From contig NZ_CP063400.1 of NCBI RefSeq assembly GCF_021729865.1, positions 620,001 to 684,000 of the forward strand: a stretch of 64,000 nucleotides of DNA, given 5' to 3'. Origin of the DNA: Hydrogenophaga sp. SL48. GTDB lineage: Bacteria; Pseudomonadota; Gammaproteobacteria; Burkholderiales; Burkholderiaceae_C. The notes beneath the pieces are model-generated. The model saw nothing but the letters and a program-made list of their open reading frames with translations. It was not told where the DNA came from and did no database searches. A program made the position numbers and the translations under genes. This document shows positions 8,580 through 20,012 of the stretch, in pieces (position 1 is the stretch's first letter; every line of letters starts with the position of its first letter).

Positions 8580-9209
8580 TTGGCATTCATCACCCCCATT
8601 CTCGCCACCGTCCTGGCCTACCTGATCGGCTCGCTCTCGTTCGCGGTGCTGGTCAGCAAGCTCATGGGCCTGAACGACCCGCGCACCTACGGCAGCAAAA
8701 ACCCCGGCGCCACCAACGTGCTGCGCTCGGGCAGCAAGAAGGCGGCCATCCTCACGCTGCTGCTCGACGCCCTCAAAGGCTGGGTGCCCGTGGTGGCGGT
8801 GAAGTGGTGGGGGGAGTCCTGGGGCCTGGGCGACGGCACGGTGGCGCTGGTCGGGCTGGCCGCGTTTCTCGGTCACCTCTGGCCGGTCTTCTTCCGCTTC
8901 CAGGGCGGCAAGGGCGTGGCCACGGCGGCGGGCGTGATCATCGGCTTCGAGCCCTGGCTCGGGCTGGCCGTGTTGCTGACCTGGGTGATCGTGGCCTACG
9001 CGTTCCGTTATTCGTCGCTGGCGTCCATCGTCACGGCGGTGTTTGCGCCGGTCTTCTTTCTGTTTGGCAACCACGTGGCCTGGCGCGCGCCTGGCATGCT
9101 GGTGCTGAGTCTGGCGGTCATGGGCCTGCTGCTGGTGTGGCGCCACGCCGAGAACATCAACCGCCTGGTGGCGGGCAAAGAGAGCAAGCTGGGAGCGAAA
9201 AAACCATGA
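8580..9209 (+). CDS. plsY: Glycerol-3-phosphate acyltransferase (acyl-phosphate dependent)
   Basis: PlsY transfers an acyl group from acyl-phosphate to glycerol-3-phosphate, the first step of phospholipid synthesis, in the inner membrane. The 209-residue protein has five or more hydrophobic segments and the conserved loops GSKNPGATNVLR and GHLWPVFFRFQGGKGVAT. No ATG fits the conserved start. I chose the TTG at 8580 (encoded AFITPILATVLAYLIGS follows) with CGAGG about eight bases upstream. The TGA overlaps the ATG of the next gene by four bases. Confidence 0.92.
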   Translation: MAFITPILATVLAYLIGSLSFAVLVSKLMGLNDPRTYGSKNPGATNVLRSGSKKAAILTLLLDALKGWVPVVAVKWWGESWGLGDGTVALVGLAAFLGHLWPVFFRFQGGKGVATAAGVIIGFEPWLGLAVLLTWVIVAYAFRYSSLASIVTAVFAPVFFLFGNHVAWRAPGMLVLSLAVMGLLLVWRHAENINRLVAGKESKLGAKKP

Positions 9210-9565
9210 ACCAAGAAATCCACCGCATCGGCATGGCCTCACGCTACAGCGAGGCCGCCGTGTTCAACGGCGTGGTGTACCTCGCCGGCATGGTGCCCGA
9301 GCGCGGCGACACGGACATCGCCGGTCAGACGGCCGATGTGCTGGCGCAGGTCGAGCAGCGGCTCAGGGAAGCGGGCAGCGACAAGTCGCGCATCCTGCGC
9401 GCGCAGATCTATCTGACGGACATCCGGGAGATCGGTTTGATGAATGCCGTGTGGGACGCGTGGGTGGTGCCGGGCACCGCACCACCCAGGGCCACGATGC
9501 AGGCCGCGCTGGCCGACCCGGCCTGGAAGATCGAGATCGTCGTCACCGCCGCGCAGGCGAACTGA
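9206..9565 (+). CDS. RidA/YjgF-family protein
   Basis: A 119-residue member of the RidA (YjgF/YER057c/UK114) family of small trimeric proteins; the type member deaminates reactive enamine/imine intermediates from PLP enzymes. VVYLAGMVPERG, DKSRILRAQIYLTDI and the C-terminal GTAPPRATMQAALADP match the family. The active-site Arg appears to be the one in PPRAT. Translationally coupled to plsY by a four-base overlap, though no functional link to lipid synthesis is known. Confidence 0.88.
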   Translation: MNQEIHRIGMASRYSEAAVFNGVVYLAGMVPERGDTDIAGQTADVLAQVEQRLREAGSDKSRILRAQIYLTDIREIGLMNAVWDAWVVPGTAPPRATMQAALADPAWKIEIVVTAAQAN

Positions 9566-9587
9566 CGGCAGCTTCCGGTGCGAATCT

Positions 9588-9692
9588 CCCCACCCAGGAG
9601 GCGGTGGAACCGCCCTTCGACAAGCTCAGGACGGGCCGCTCGCATCGCCCCCTTAAGGGGGTGACGCGCGCAGCGCGGCGCAGGGGTGGGCA
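9588..9692 (-). repeat. Structured intergenic repeat, copy R3, with a second repeat inside
   Basis: Read on the minus strand it begins three bases after the stop of the aspartic protease gene and has the family order: CTGCCCACCCCTGCGCCGCG, a GCGCTGCGCGC hairpin, the perfect arm pair CACCCCCTTAAGGGGG, GCGATGCGAGCGGCCCG, then CGGTTCCACCGCCTCCTGGG. In place of the usual GGCGGAGC stem loop it carries TCCTGAGCTTGTCGAAGGG (9615-9633), a sequence also seen as a dispersed repeat in other proteobacteria. Confidence 0.82.
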
Positions 9693-9695
9693 GTT

Positions 9696-10361
9696 TCAGA
9701 ACCGCTTCTCCAGCGTCAGCTGGTCGTTCGTCTTCTGCATCTGGAAGCGGTTGAGGAAGCTGTTGCCCAACAGCACAAAGGGCATGGGCTGGGGCGACAC
9801 CACGGCTTCCACGTCGTAGGCCACCACGTCACCGACGCGCACCGAATCCAGGCGGATCAGGTAACCCGTGGAGGTGCCGTTGGCGGTGTTCATGCGGACC
9901 TTCTGGCCGTGTTCGTACTTCAGGTTGATGCGTCTGGCATCGGCTGCACCGAGAGCGACCGTGGTGGCGCCCGTGTCGAGCAGGAACTGGACCGCCTTGC
10001 CGTTGATCTGCCCTTGCGGCACGAAGTGGCCACTGGGATCGGCGGTCAGCACGATGCGCTGCCCACCGCCACCAGAGCGCGCTTTGCCCACGCTCACCGG
10101 CGCGCCGCCCACCTGCAGCGTCTGGCGCTTGCCGTCCGTTTCAACGGTGGCGGTGTCACCCTCCACCGACAACAGCTTCACACCGCCCACGGCCTGCCCG
10201 ATGGACAGGAACTTGGGGGGCGCGCCATCGACGATGAGCAATGCCTTGCCTCCCGCCACACCCGAGAGCGCGACCTGGGGCCCGGTCTGCGCATGGGCGG
10301 CCAGACCGGCTGTCGTCAGACACAGGATCAGCGACAAGGTCGGCCAGCGGATTGGTTTCAA
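9696..10361 (-). CDS. Periplasmic retropepsin-like aspartic protease (TIGR02281 type)
   Basis: A 221-residue protein with a Sec signal peptide (MKPIRWPTLSLILCLTTAGLAAHAQ). The C-terminal half has one copy of the retroviral-protease motif FLLDTGATTVALG, with the downstream FVLLGNSFLNRF that forms the flap/closing strand in this family. One active-site Asp per chain implies a homodimer. The N-terminal half (residues 30-100) has repeated small beta segments and is unassigned. The function in the envelope is unknown. Repeat R3 follows its stop. Confidence 0.8.
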   Translation of the reverse strand: MKPIRWPTLSLILCLTTAGLAAHAQTGPQVALSGVAGGKALLIVDGAPPKFLSIGQAVGGVKLLSVEGDTATVETDGKRQTLQVGGAPVSVGKARSGGGGQRIVLTADPSGHFVPQGQINGKAVQFLLDTGATTVALGAADARRINLKYEHGQKVRMNTANGTSTGYLIRLDSVRVGDVVAYDVEAVVSPQPMPFVLLGNSFLNRFQMQKTNDQLTLEKRF

Positions 10362-10390
10362 GGGGTCTCCCCGTGTGTCGGATGGGACGG

Positions 10391-10993
10391 TCAGCGACCG
10401 CCGACGACCGTGGTGTAGTCACCGGCGTACCGCTTTTCCATGAACTGGCGCATCTTGAGCGCCGCGTTCTTGCAGTTGTTGGCGTTGACGGCGGGGTCGC
10501 TGTTGATGCTCATCTCGATGGGGCTGCTCAAGGCGCGGTCGAACTGGGCCAGGGCGTCGACCCGTTCTGTCGCGGTCAGGTACTTTTCCATCAGGCGCTC
10601 GCTGGCCGCGATGGCGGCAGCGCGTTCGCTGCGCCAGCCGTCGAGCAGGCTCTGCATCACCGGCACCTGTTCGGGCGCGTGTTTCTGGCAATGTTCGATG
10701 CGCTTGCGCAGCCCCGATTGCAGCCCGGTGATGTGGACGGCGGCGTCGAGGCGGCGCTTGTCGTGTGGGTTCTTGACGCGCTGATCCAGGGGCAGCGACA
10801 GGTTGACGTGAGGGCCGTCGTTCGCCGCAGCGGGGTGCAGCGCTTGGGTGCTGGGGCCACAGGCGCGGTCCTGGAGCACCAGGGTGCCGTCGGCGCCTTT
10901 GCATTTGAAGACCGCAGCATGGGCCGCGCCGGTCACCGCGACGGCCCCGACGGCGATCACCAGCCAGCGGCGCATGAAGAAACGCGATCGCAT
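10391..10993 (-). CDS. Secreted hypothetical protein, DUF4124-like N-terminus
   Basis: A 200-residue protein of unknown function. A signal peptide (MRRWLVIAVGAVAVTGAAHA from the second ATG) is followed by VFKCKGADGTLVLQDRAC, the short Cys-containing beta motif seen in DUF4124 envelope proteins. The remainder is helical with Lys/Arg-rich heptad-like stretches (LQSGLRKRIEHCQKHAPEQ). A start at the second ATG (MRRWL, 10975) is also possible. It lies 29 bases upstream of the aspartic protease and 17 bases after yajQ on the same strand. Confidence 0.6.
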   Translation of the reverse strand: MRSRFFMRRWLVIAVGAVAVTGAAHAAVFKCKGADGTLVLQDRACGPSTQALHPAAANDGPHVNLSLPLDQRVKNPHDKRRLDAAVHITGLQSGLRKRIEHCQKHAPEQVPVMQSLLDGWRSERAAAIAASERLMEKYLTATERVDALAQFDRALSSPIEMSINSDPAVNANNCKNAALKMRQFMEKRYAGDYTTVVGGR

Positions 10994-11010
10994 GGAAACG
11001 GCGCGCAGGG

Positions 11011-11502
11011 TCAGTCGCGGAAGTTGTTGAAGCTCAAAGGCAGGTCTTTCAGCTCGCTCTTGATCAGGGCCATGGCGGCCTGCAGATCGTCGCGTTTGCC
11101 GCCGGTCACGCGCACCGCGTCGCCCTGGATGGCGCCTTGCACCTTGAGCTTGCTGCCCTTGAGCACCTGCTGGATCTTTTTGCCATCTTCGGTGCTGACG
11201 CCGTTTTTCACCTTGACCACCTGCTTGACCTTGTCGCCGCCGATTTTCTCGACCTTGCCGGCGTCGAGGAAACGCACGTCCACGCCGCGCTTGACGAGTT
11301 TGCCCAGCAACACGTCGTTGACCTGGGTGAGCTGGAAATCGGCGTCACCGAACAGGGTGATTTCTTTTTCCTTGTCTTTGAGTTCGATGGCGGCGCTGGT
11401 GCCTTTGAAATCGAAGCGCGTGCCGATTTCGCGCGCCACCTGCTCGACGGCGTTTTTCACTTCCACGAGATCGGCTTCCAGAACGGTGTCAAAAGAGGGC
11501 AT
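11011..11502 (-). CDS. yajQ: YajQ-family nucleotide-binding protein
   Basis: A 163-residue protein, the standard YajQ length (about 160). [21 protein letters not shown], the glycine-poor core [21 protein letters not shown] and [19 protein letters not shown] are diagnostic. YajQ-like proteins have two ferredoxin-like domains and bind nucleic acid or nucleotides; in Xanthomonas a homologue binds cyclic di-GMP and controls transcription. Whether this copy does so is not evident. It is divergent from murB with 39 bases between starts. Confidence 0.93.
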   Translation of the reverse strand: MPSFDTVLEADLVEVKNAVEQVAREIGTRFDFKGTSAAIELKDKEKEITLFGDADFQLTQVNDVLLGKLVKRGVDVRFLDAGKVEKIGGDKVKQVVKVKNGVSTEDGKKIQQVLKGSKLKVQGAIQGDAVRVTGGKRDDLQAAMALIKSELKDLPLSFNNFRD

Positions 11503-11541
11503 GGTGCGGGCTCCACAGAGCGTGAATGAGACAATCGACAG

Positions 11542-12606
11542 ATGTTAGTCGAGAACAACGTGGCGCTACAGGCGCTCAACACCTTTGGCATTGCCGCGCG
11601 CGCACAACGTTTCGCGCGGCTGCGCTCTGAAGCCGATCTGGCCGATCTCATGGCCAATGCCGAGTGGAGCGTGCCGTCGCCCACGGCGCCGGTGTTCGTG
11701 CTGGGGGGCGGCAGCAACCTGGTGATCACCGGCGACATCAAGGCGCTGGTGCTGAAGGTGGACATTCCCGGCAAACGCCTGTTGGAAGAAACGCCCAAGG
11801 GCTGGCTGGTGGAGGCGGGCGCGGGCGAAAACTGGCACGATTTCGTGGCCTGGACGCTGGCGCAGGGCTGGCCGGGGCTGGAAAACATGGCGCTGATTCC
11901 CGGCTCGGTGGGCGCCTCGCCGGTGCAGAACATCGGGGCTTATGGGGTGGAATTGCAGGACCGTTTCCATTCGCTGGACGCCATCGACCTGCACACCGGG
12001 AAAGGCTTCACGCTGGACGCCGCGCAGTGCGGCTTTGGCTACCGCGACTCGGTGTTCAAGCACACGCCGTCGGACCAGCGCAGCTTCGGGCTGGCAGGCC
12101 GCGCGCTGATCACCCGCGTGCGCTTCTTGCTGCCCAAGCCCTGGAAGCCGGTGCTGGGTTACCTGGACCTGGAGCGCAAGATGGCCGAGACCGGCATCCA
12201 CTCGCCCGATGCGCAGCAGATCTTTGACTGGGTGGTGGCGATCCGCCGCGCCAAGCTGCCCGACCCGGCGGTCATCGGCAATGCCGGCAGCTTCTTCAAG
12301 AACCCGACCGTGACGCCCGATCAGTGCGCCGACATCATCGCGCGCGAACCGAAGGTGGTGCATTACCCGATGGCCGACGGCAGCATCAAGCTGGCCGCGG
12401 GTTGGCTGATCGACGCCTGCGGATGGAAGGGCAAAAGCGTGGGCAACGCCGCTGTGTACGAGAAGCAGGCGCTGGTGCTGGTGAACCGCGGCGGGCCCGC
12501 CCACCCCTGCACGGGGGGAGAGGTGATGACGCTCGCCAAGGCCATCCAGACCAGCGTGTACGAGCGCTTTGGCATCCGACTGGAGCCTGAGCCTGTGGTG
12601 GTCTGA
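11542..12606 (+). CDS. murB: UDP-N-acetylenolpyruvoylglucosamine reductase
   Basis: MurB reduces UDP-GlcNAc-enolpyruvate to UDP-MurNAc with NADPH and FAD in cytoplasmic peptidoglycan synthesis. The 354-residue protein is of the type I (E. coli-like) form. The FAD-binding segment has [14 protein letters not shown] and [22 protein letters not shown]; the catalytic Ser lies in [10 protein letters not shown], and the C-terminal acid region in [15 protein letters not shown]. Length matches the type I enzyme (about 340). A rho-independent terminator follows. Confidence 0.95.
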   Translation: MLVENNVALQALNTFGIAARAQRFARLRSEADLADLMANAEWSVPSPTAPVFVLGGGSNLVITGDIKALVLKVDIPGKRLLEETPKGWLVEAGAGENWHDFVAWTLAQGWPGLENMALIPGSVGASPVQNIGAYGVELQDRFHSLDAIDLHTGKGFTLDAAQCGFGYRDSVFKHTPSDQRSFGLAGRALITRVRFLLPKPWKPVLGYLDLERKMAETGIHSPDAQQIFDWVVAIRRAKLPDPAVIGNAGSFFKNPTVTPDQCADIIAREPKVVHYPMADGSIKLAAGWLIDACGWKGKSVGNAAVYEKQALVLVNRGGPAHPCTGGEVMTLAKAIQTSVYERFGIRLEPEPVVV

Positions 12607-12634
12607 GGCAACACTGTCCCCTTCTTCGGACATG

Positions 12635-12664
12635 AAAAAGCCGCTCCAAGGAGCGGCTTTTTTG
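12635..12664. terminator. Bidirectional rho-independent terminator between murB and argG
   Basis: An A-run leads into AGCCGCTC, loop CAAG, GAGCGGCT and a T-run. With A-runs before and T-runs after the eight-pair stem, it can terminate both the rightward murB transcript and the leftward argG transcript, which converge here. Confidence 0.9.
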
Positions 12665-12683
12665 TGGGAGACCCGCGAGAGGC

Positions 12684-14361
<1,678 letters not shown>

Positions 14362-14436
14362 GGTGCGGTCGAGGAAGGGGATGCCCCGGTGGGGCGCTGG
14401 CAAATTCTCTATTTTAGGCCGCGGCTGTGACGGGTC

Positions 14437-16209
14437 TCATGGCGGGAGGTTGGTCCAGTAGATCCCGGACAGCGAGGAAATATAAAGACGGTCACCCCTG
14501 ATGGCTAGTGCATTTACGCTGCTTAGACCAGCGGGTAGTGCCCCAAAAAACACGCCGGCGTTGTAGCAGGTTCCCAAAACGGTGGTCACATCCCCAGTTG
14601 GGGTAATGCGCCTGACCGTATAGGAATTGAGATCCGACATATAAACATCGCCTGTCGGCCTGTGCACGGTGATCGCATATGGATTGTCGAATTTCGCACT
14701 CATCCCCGACCCATCAGCACAACCACGGGTTGCCTGTCCCGCAAGTGTCGTCACCAAGCCGCTTGGTGAAATTTTTCGCACTCTATGGTTGAACTGGTCC
14801 GTCACATACAGATGATCGCTTGCGTCAATAGCCAACTGCCCCGGACTATTGAACCGGGCTGTTGTGCCTTGACCATCTACAAACCCGGATGCTGCAGCAG
14901 ATGCACCGCCGGCAAATGTGCTTACAACTCCAGTAGGAGATATTTTGCGAATGGCATGATTGTGATATTCACTGACGTAGAGATTTCCAAAGCTGTCTTT
15001 GACTATTCCTCGAATTCGATTGAATCGGGCGGATTGAGGCTGGCCATTTGCGTTTCCAGCTTCTGTCATGCTGCCGGCGATTGTTGTAACCAATCCGTGT
15101 GGTGATACTTGTCGAACAGTTCTATAGTCACCTATGTGCATGACTCCAGTTGAGTCAATTGTCATAGACGTCAATGCGCCAAATTGAGCTTCGCTTCCCA
15201 CACCATCCTTGTATCCGCTGTTCTGTATGTTTCCTGCAAAGCTTGAGACGACTCCGCTCGGTGAAACAACGCGAATTTCAGATGGAACGGTTGCATCACC
15301 GCCATACCAGTTGAAGTACCGGTCGACCAAGTACAGGTTTCCTGAGGAGTCAAAATTCATTCCCGCCAGGTTGCCGAAACGTGCGCTTTCCCCTTGTGCA
15401 TTGACATATCCCGGTGAATTCGCTCTTCCAGCAAAAGAAGCCAGCGCTCTGTTGTAATTGCCAATGGAGCTCTTGACGTAGTAACCGATTCCCTCGTACT
15501 GATACACCGCCCCCAGGTTGGCAATGATCGAATCCCGTTCAGCGGCGCTGGCAGTGTAGAAGTGGAATCCCCGCTGCAGGTTGTAGAAGCGGAAGAGCGG
15601 TATCGTGCCGGTCAGTGCGGTTTTGCTCGCGTAATAGGCGGGGCCTTCGAGCTGAAAGTTTGGCTGTGTGGCGACGATGCTGTTTTTCTCGGCTTCGCTG
15701 ATGGTGAAGAAGTGGGTGCCTGTGGAAACGTTGTAGAAGCGGTAGACCGGTGAAAGCCCAGTGTCGGTGCTGCTCCAGGCCGAGAATACCGCGCCCTCGT
15801 AGCGGAATTGCGGCAGGGTGTTGAGGGTGCGGTCGCGCTCGGTGAGGTCGCGGGTAAACAGGTGCGCACCGGTCTGGATGTTGTAGAAGCGGTAGAGAGG
15901 GGCGCTCGGCGCGGTGATGGCTTTTGGGCTGATCCGAACTGCCGACGGAGTGGCATCTCCCTCGACCGGTTCCTGCTGCACTTCGGCGCGGTTGAGCGAG
16001 GCCGACTCGGCCCAGGCCTGAGACGTTGCCGCAGACACCGGTGGGGTTGCGCTGGCGCGAGACGCTGGAGGTATGGTTTCCTCAGTGACCGCTGTGGTGG
16101 CTGTGCGTTCGGTGGCAGTGGACGACGCGGGGTCCTGTCCGCCGCCGCAAGCGGCAAGGATGGCGCTCAGGCACAGCAGTGCCAGCGCCCGTGTGGTTTG
16201 ACGGGTCAT
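14437..16209 (-). CDS. Lipoprotein with three DUF5648 repeats and a six-bladed NHL propeller
   Basis: A 590-residue envelope protein. The signal ends in a lipobox (ILAACGGG, Cys21), then a Ser/Thr/Ala-rich linker to about residue 100. Three tandem 50-residue units follow (about 103-152, 153-202, 203-247), each starting with YRFYN or FRFYN and containing a GxHFFT or GxHFYT core and an ERD turn: DUF5648. From about 258 to the end there are six units ending in variants of VVSSFAG, with DGxGxxARF and NLYVxDxxNHxIRKISPxG segments, an NHL beta-propeller. The propeller half is noticeably poorer in GC than its neighbours. Role unknown; surface binding of carbohydrate or protein is an inference. The same DUF5648 triplet is found in the protease gene upstream on the same strand. 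Confidence 0.8.
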   Translation of the reverse strand: MTRQTTRALALLCLSAILAACGGGQDPASSTATERTATTAVTEETIPPASRASATPPVSAATSQAWAESASLNRAEVQQEPVEGDATPSAVRISPKAITAPSAPLYRFYNIQTGAHLFTRDLTERDRTLNTLPQFRYEGAVFSAWSSTDTGLSPVYRFYNVSTGTHFFTISEAEKNSIVATQPNFQLEGPAYYASKTALTGTIPLFRFYNLQRGFHFYTASAAERDSIIANLGAVYQYEGIGYYVKSSIGNYNRALASFAGRANSPGYVNAQGESARFGNLAGMNFDSSGNLYLVDRYFNWYGGDATVPSEIRVVSPSGVVSSFAGNIQNSGYKDGVGSEAQFGALTSMTIDSTGVMHIGDYRTVRQVSPHGLVTTIAGSMTEAGNANGQPQSARFNRIRGIVKDSFGNLYVSEYHNHAIRKISPTGVVSTFAGGASAAASGFVDGQGTTARFNSPGQLAIDASDHLYVTDQFNHRVRKISPSGLVTTLAGQATRGCADGSGMSAKFDNPYAITVHRPTGDVYMSDLNSYTVRRITPTGDVTTVLGTCYNAGVFFGALPAGLSSVNALAIRGDRLYISSLSGIYWTNLPP

Positions 16210-16368
16210 GTTTTCCCTCCCTGGGATTGGTTGAAATCAGGGGAGGATTTTATCGTTGATAAAACTTACGAATTAAACTGAAAGCGTTTTTCGCGGGAAA
16301 ATGAGGTCCAAATGGACGGCCTTCCCCAATGGGGGTGGCTGTTGCGTGTTCAAGCTTGCCTAAGCACC

Positions 16369-16400
16369 GAGGGGCTGACGTCTTTCAACGTCAGCCCCTC
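16369..16400. other. Perfect 13-bp hairpin behind the protease gene
   Basis: GAGGGGCTGACGT and its exact reverse complement are separated by a six-base loop. It lies 28 bases after the stop of the leftward protease gene and about 160 bases before the NHL lipoprotein gene. There is no T-run on either side, so it may be an atypical terminator or an mRNA-stabilising stem between two related genes. Confidence 0.6.
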
Positions 16401-16428
16401 AGGTGGGTGGTTCAATGACCGGTTGGCT

Positions 16429-18480
16429 TCAGTTCATTGGCCAAGCCAGGTAGGCCACGCCTTCATAGTTGTAGTACTGGCCCAGTGTGTTGATGATGTT
16501 GTCGCGCTCGGCCACGCTGGTGGTGTAGAGGTGGGTGCCGGCCGACTTTCTGAAGAATCGGTAGACCTCGACGGTCCCGGCGGCCGGTGCGTTGGCCTTG
16601 CGCGCGTACCAGCCAATGCCTTCGAAGTTGTAGGTGGCGGTGTTGGCCTGAACGACGGCTTTTTCACCCTCATCGATGGTGTAGAAGTGAACGCCGGTCC
16701 GCCTGTTGTAGAAGCGGTAGACCGGGCTCAGGCCTGCGCCCGTCGCAGGCGAAACCATGAACATCGGCGCTTCGTAGGTCAGGGCGGTGTTGGTGGCGCG
16801 CACACTGTCGCGTTCATCCACGCTGGCGCTGAAGAAGTGGGCCCCGCTACCGGTGTTGTAGAACCGGAACACCATGCGGTAGCCGGGGTTGAGCCAGTTG
16901 ATCAGGCCGTCTTCATAGGCGAGATCGAAACGGCCATAGAGGTCGGGGGCGGTGGGGGCGGAGCAACTGCTGGATCCTCCCCACAATTGACCGATGATTT
17001 TGGGGTTGGAGCTCAAGCCATCGGCAAAAAGAGCCGAGCCACTGCTGCCGCCTTCTGTGATGCCCGAGTTGAAAGTCACTTGGTACATGGGGTAGCTGGC
17101 GTTGGCTCCCGACGCACTGGTGAAGTAACCCTGTGAATCAATCGCGAGCAGGATCCCGTAGTTGGTCAAACGACCATCGCTTCGCCGCAAAGAGTCGCTG
17201 AGATCCGTGGCTTCATCAAAGGGATGATGCAAGCCGATGTAGTTGGTGCCGGTGTTGATGGCGTGCCGCTGAAAGCTCCAGCCCGCATACACCGCACCCG
17301 CCGGTGGCAGTGAGTTCAATTTCAAGAGCGTCGTGTCCGTGCCGATCGGTGTCCTGGCGGAACCGGACAGTTCCGGGCGGTTGAAAAGCAACGTGCTTCC
17401 ATTGGAGTCTGCGGTGTAGGAAGACGCGGCTGCGCCGCATGCGTTGCTGCGGTAAAACCACCAGGTGGTCAACGAACTCGCAGCCGCCTGGGTGTTGATG
17501 CAATGGTTGGCCGTCAGGAAGTAACCTTGTTGGGTCGCACCGCGGTTGGCGATGAGGGTGCCTGTGCACACATAGCTATATCCGCCTTCAACGATGTCCA
17601 TTGCCGCCACTGCATTGGCTGCGGGCGGCAATGGCGTCGTGCAGGTGGCTTGCGGAGTCAGGGCGCAGGTGGCCTTTTCCCTGATGGTTGAAAGCTCGGC
17701 TTCCACAGCGGTCTCAGCCAGATGGGTCAGTGTCGGAATGGAGAAGACCACTGCGGAGGTGTCGCCTCCTTTGGGAACTTCCACTTCGAGCACGGAGGTC
17801 TCGCCCAGCGTCGTTGGCGTCCAGTAGGTGCGCGCGGCCGGAGAGTCGCCGTCCGTTTTGATATTGGCCTGGATAATCGAATTGATGTGCTCGCCGGTGG
17901 TCTGAACGGCCTCTGAACTGCCGCTGGCATAGAAGCGCAATATGGCCTCGCTTGGAATCTGCTGAACCAGCAGCCCCAGGCGAATGCCCTTGGCGCCCTC
18001 GGACCGCAGACTCATTGAGGTTCTCTGAGCGCCCGTCTCGGTCGTGCTCCAGTTCAGCAGCGTTCGAAGGCTCTTGCTGGTACTTGCAGAGTGGACGGGC
18101 CGGGGAAACCCGGTCTGGTATGCCTTGGCAGAAAACTGGGCTCCGGTTCGTTGGTTTTTCCTGGCCCGCTGTTCTTGTTGGGCCGCAGAGGGTGCGCCCA
18201 GATCAATGCTGGCGCCGACCTTGCGGGCCGAGGTGGTGTCGAGTGTGACCGGCTTGACGGGACCCGCTTCTCCCTCAGCCGCAGCCTTTGCCGGCTGGGT
18301 CACTGCGTTCGCACTGTTGGAACCCACCGGTTCAGCAGCGGTTTCTGCGGCGGACTCCGCTACCGTGTTGCTGGAGGCTGACTTCGACTGGGCGGATTGC
18401 GCCGATTCACCGGCGCCCCCGCAAGCCGCAAGCCCCAGCACGGCTGTGAAAGCCAGCCATCGCATGTGTTTTCCTGACAT
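16429..18480 (-). CDS. Trypsin-like serine protease lipoprotein with three DUF5648 repeats
   Basis: A 683-residue envelope or exported protein. The start at 18480 gives a signal with lipobox GLAACGG (Cys20); longer in-frame starts would bury the signal. A low-complexity Ser/Ala linker (20-75) and a propeptide-like region (80-280) come first. The catalytic triad of the chymotrypsin fold (Lys-C/Achromobacter-protease-I branch) is His326 in LTANHC, Asp382 in TDTTLLKL and Ser480 in EGGSSGSALF. Several Cys residues (CTGTL, NACGA, SSSCSAP) could form disulfides. After about residue 535 come three DUF5648 units (VFRFYNTGSGAHFF, VYRFYNRRTGVHFY, VYRFFRKSAGTHLY). The same repeat triplet, placed N-terminally, occurs in the next gene downstream. 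Confidence 0.85.
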   Translation of the reverse strand: MSGKHMRWLAFTAVLGLAACGGAGESAQSAQSKSASSNTVAESAAETAAEPVGSNSANAVTQPAKAAAEGEAGPVKPVTLDTTSARKVGASIDLGAPSAAQQEQRARKNQRTGAQFSAKAYQTGFPRPVHSASTSKSLRTLLNWSTTETGAQRTSMSLRSEGAKGIRLGLLVQQIPSEAILRFYASGSSEAVQTTGEHINSIIQANIKTDGDSPAARTYWTPTTLGETSVLEVEVPKGGDTSAVVFSIPTLTHLAETAVEAELSTIREKATCALTPQATCTTPLPPAANAVAAMDIVEGGYSYVCTGTLIANRGATQQGYFLTANHCINTQAAASSLTTWWFYRSNACGAAASSYTADSNGSTLLFNRPELSGSARTPIGTDTTLLKLNSLPPAGAVYAGWSFQRHAINTGTNYIGLHHPFDEATDLSDSLRRSDGRLTNYGILLAIDSQGYFTSASGANASYPMYQVTFNSGITEGGSSGSALFADGLSSNPKIIGQLWGGSSSCSAPTAPDLYGRFDLAYEDGLINWLNPGYRMVFRFYNTGSGAHFFSASVDERDSVRATNTALTYEAPMFMVSPATGAGLSPVYRFYNRRTGVHFYTIDEGEKAVVQANTATYNFEGIGWYARKANAPAAGTVEVYRFFRKSAGTHLYTTSVAERDNIINTLGQYYNYEGVAYLAWPMN

Positions 18481-18621
18481 GGGTACCCCGGGATTGAACA
18501 AGCACGCTATTGTCACGCCCCGTGATCGTTCGATTCCCTGTCGCCGGCCTGATGAACACTTTGTATCGATTGTTTCCTTCGCATCCACCTCCCGGTTCTG
18601 GGTGGCCCTGTGGAGGTCTTT

Positions 18622-19973
<1,352 letters not shown>

Positions 19974-20012
19974 ACCTGCGGGCAGCGGGTGGTGCGAGAC
20001 AATCCGGGGTGT

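Noticed and set aside
16369..16400. Hairpin behind the protease gene as a canonical rho-independent terminator
   Set aside because: The 13-pair stem is perfect but no T-run follows on either strand, so it is listed only as a hairpin of unknown function.
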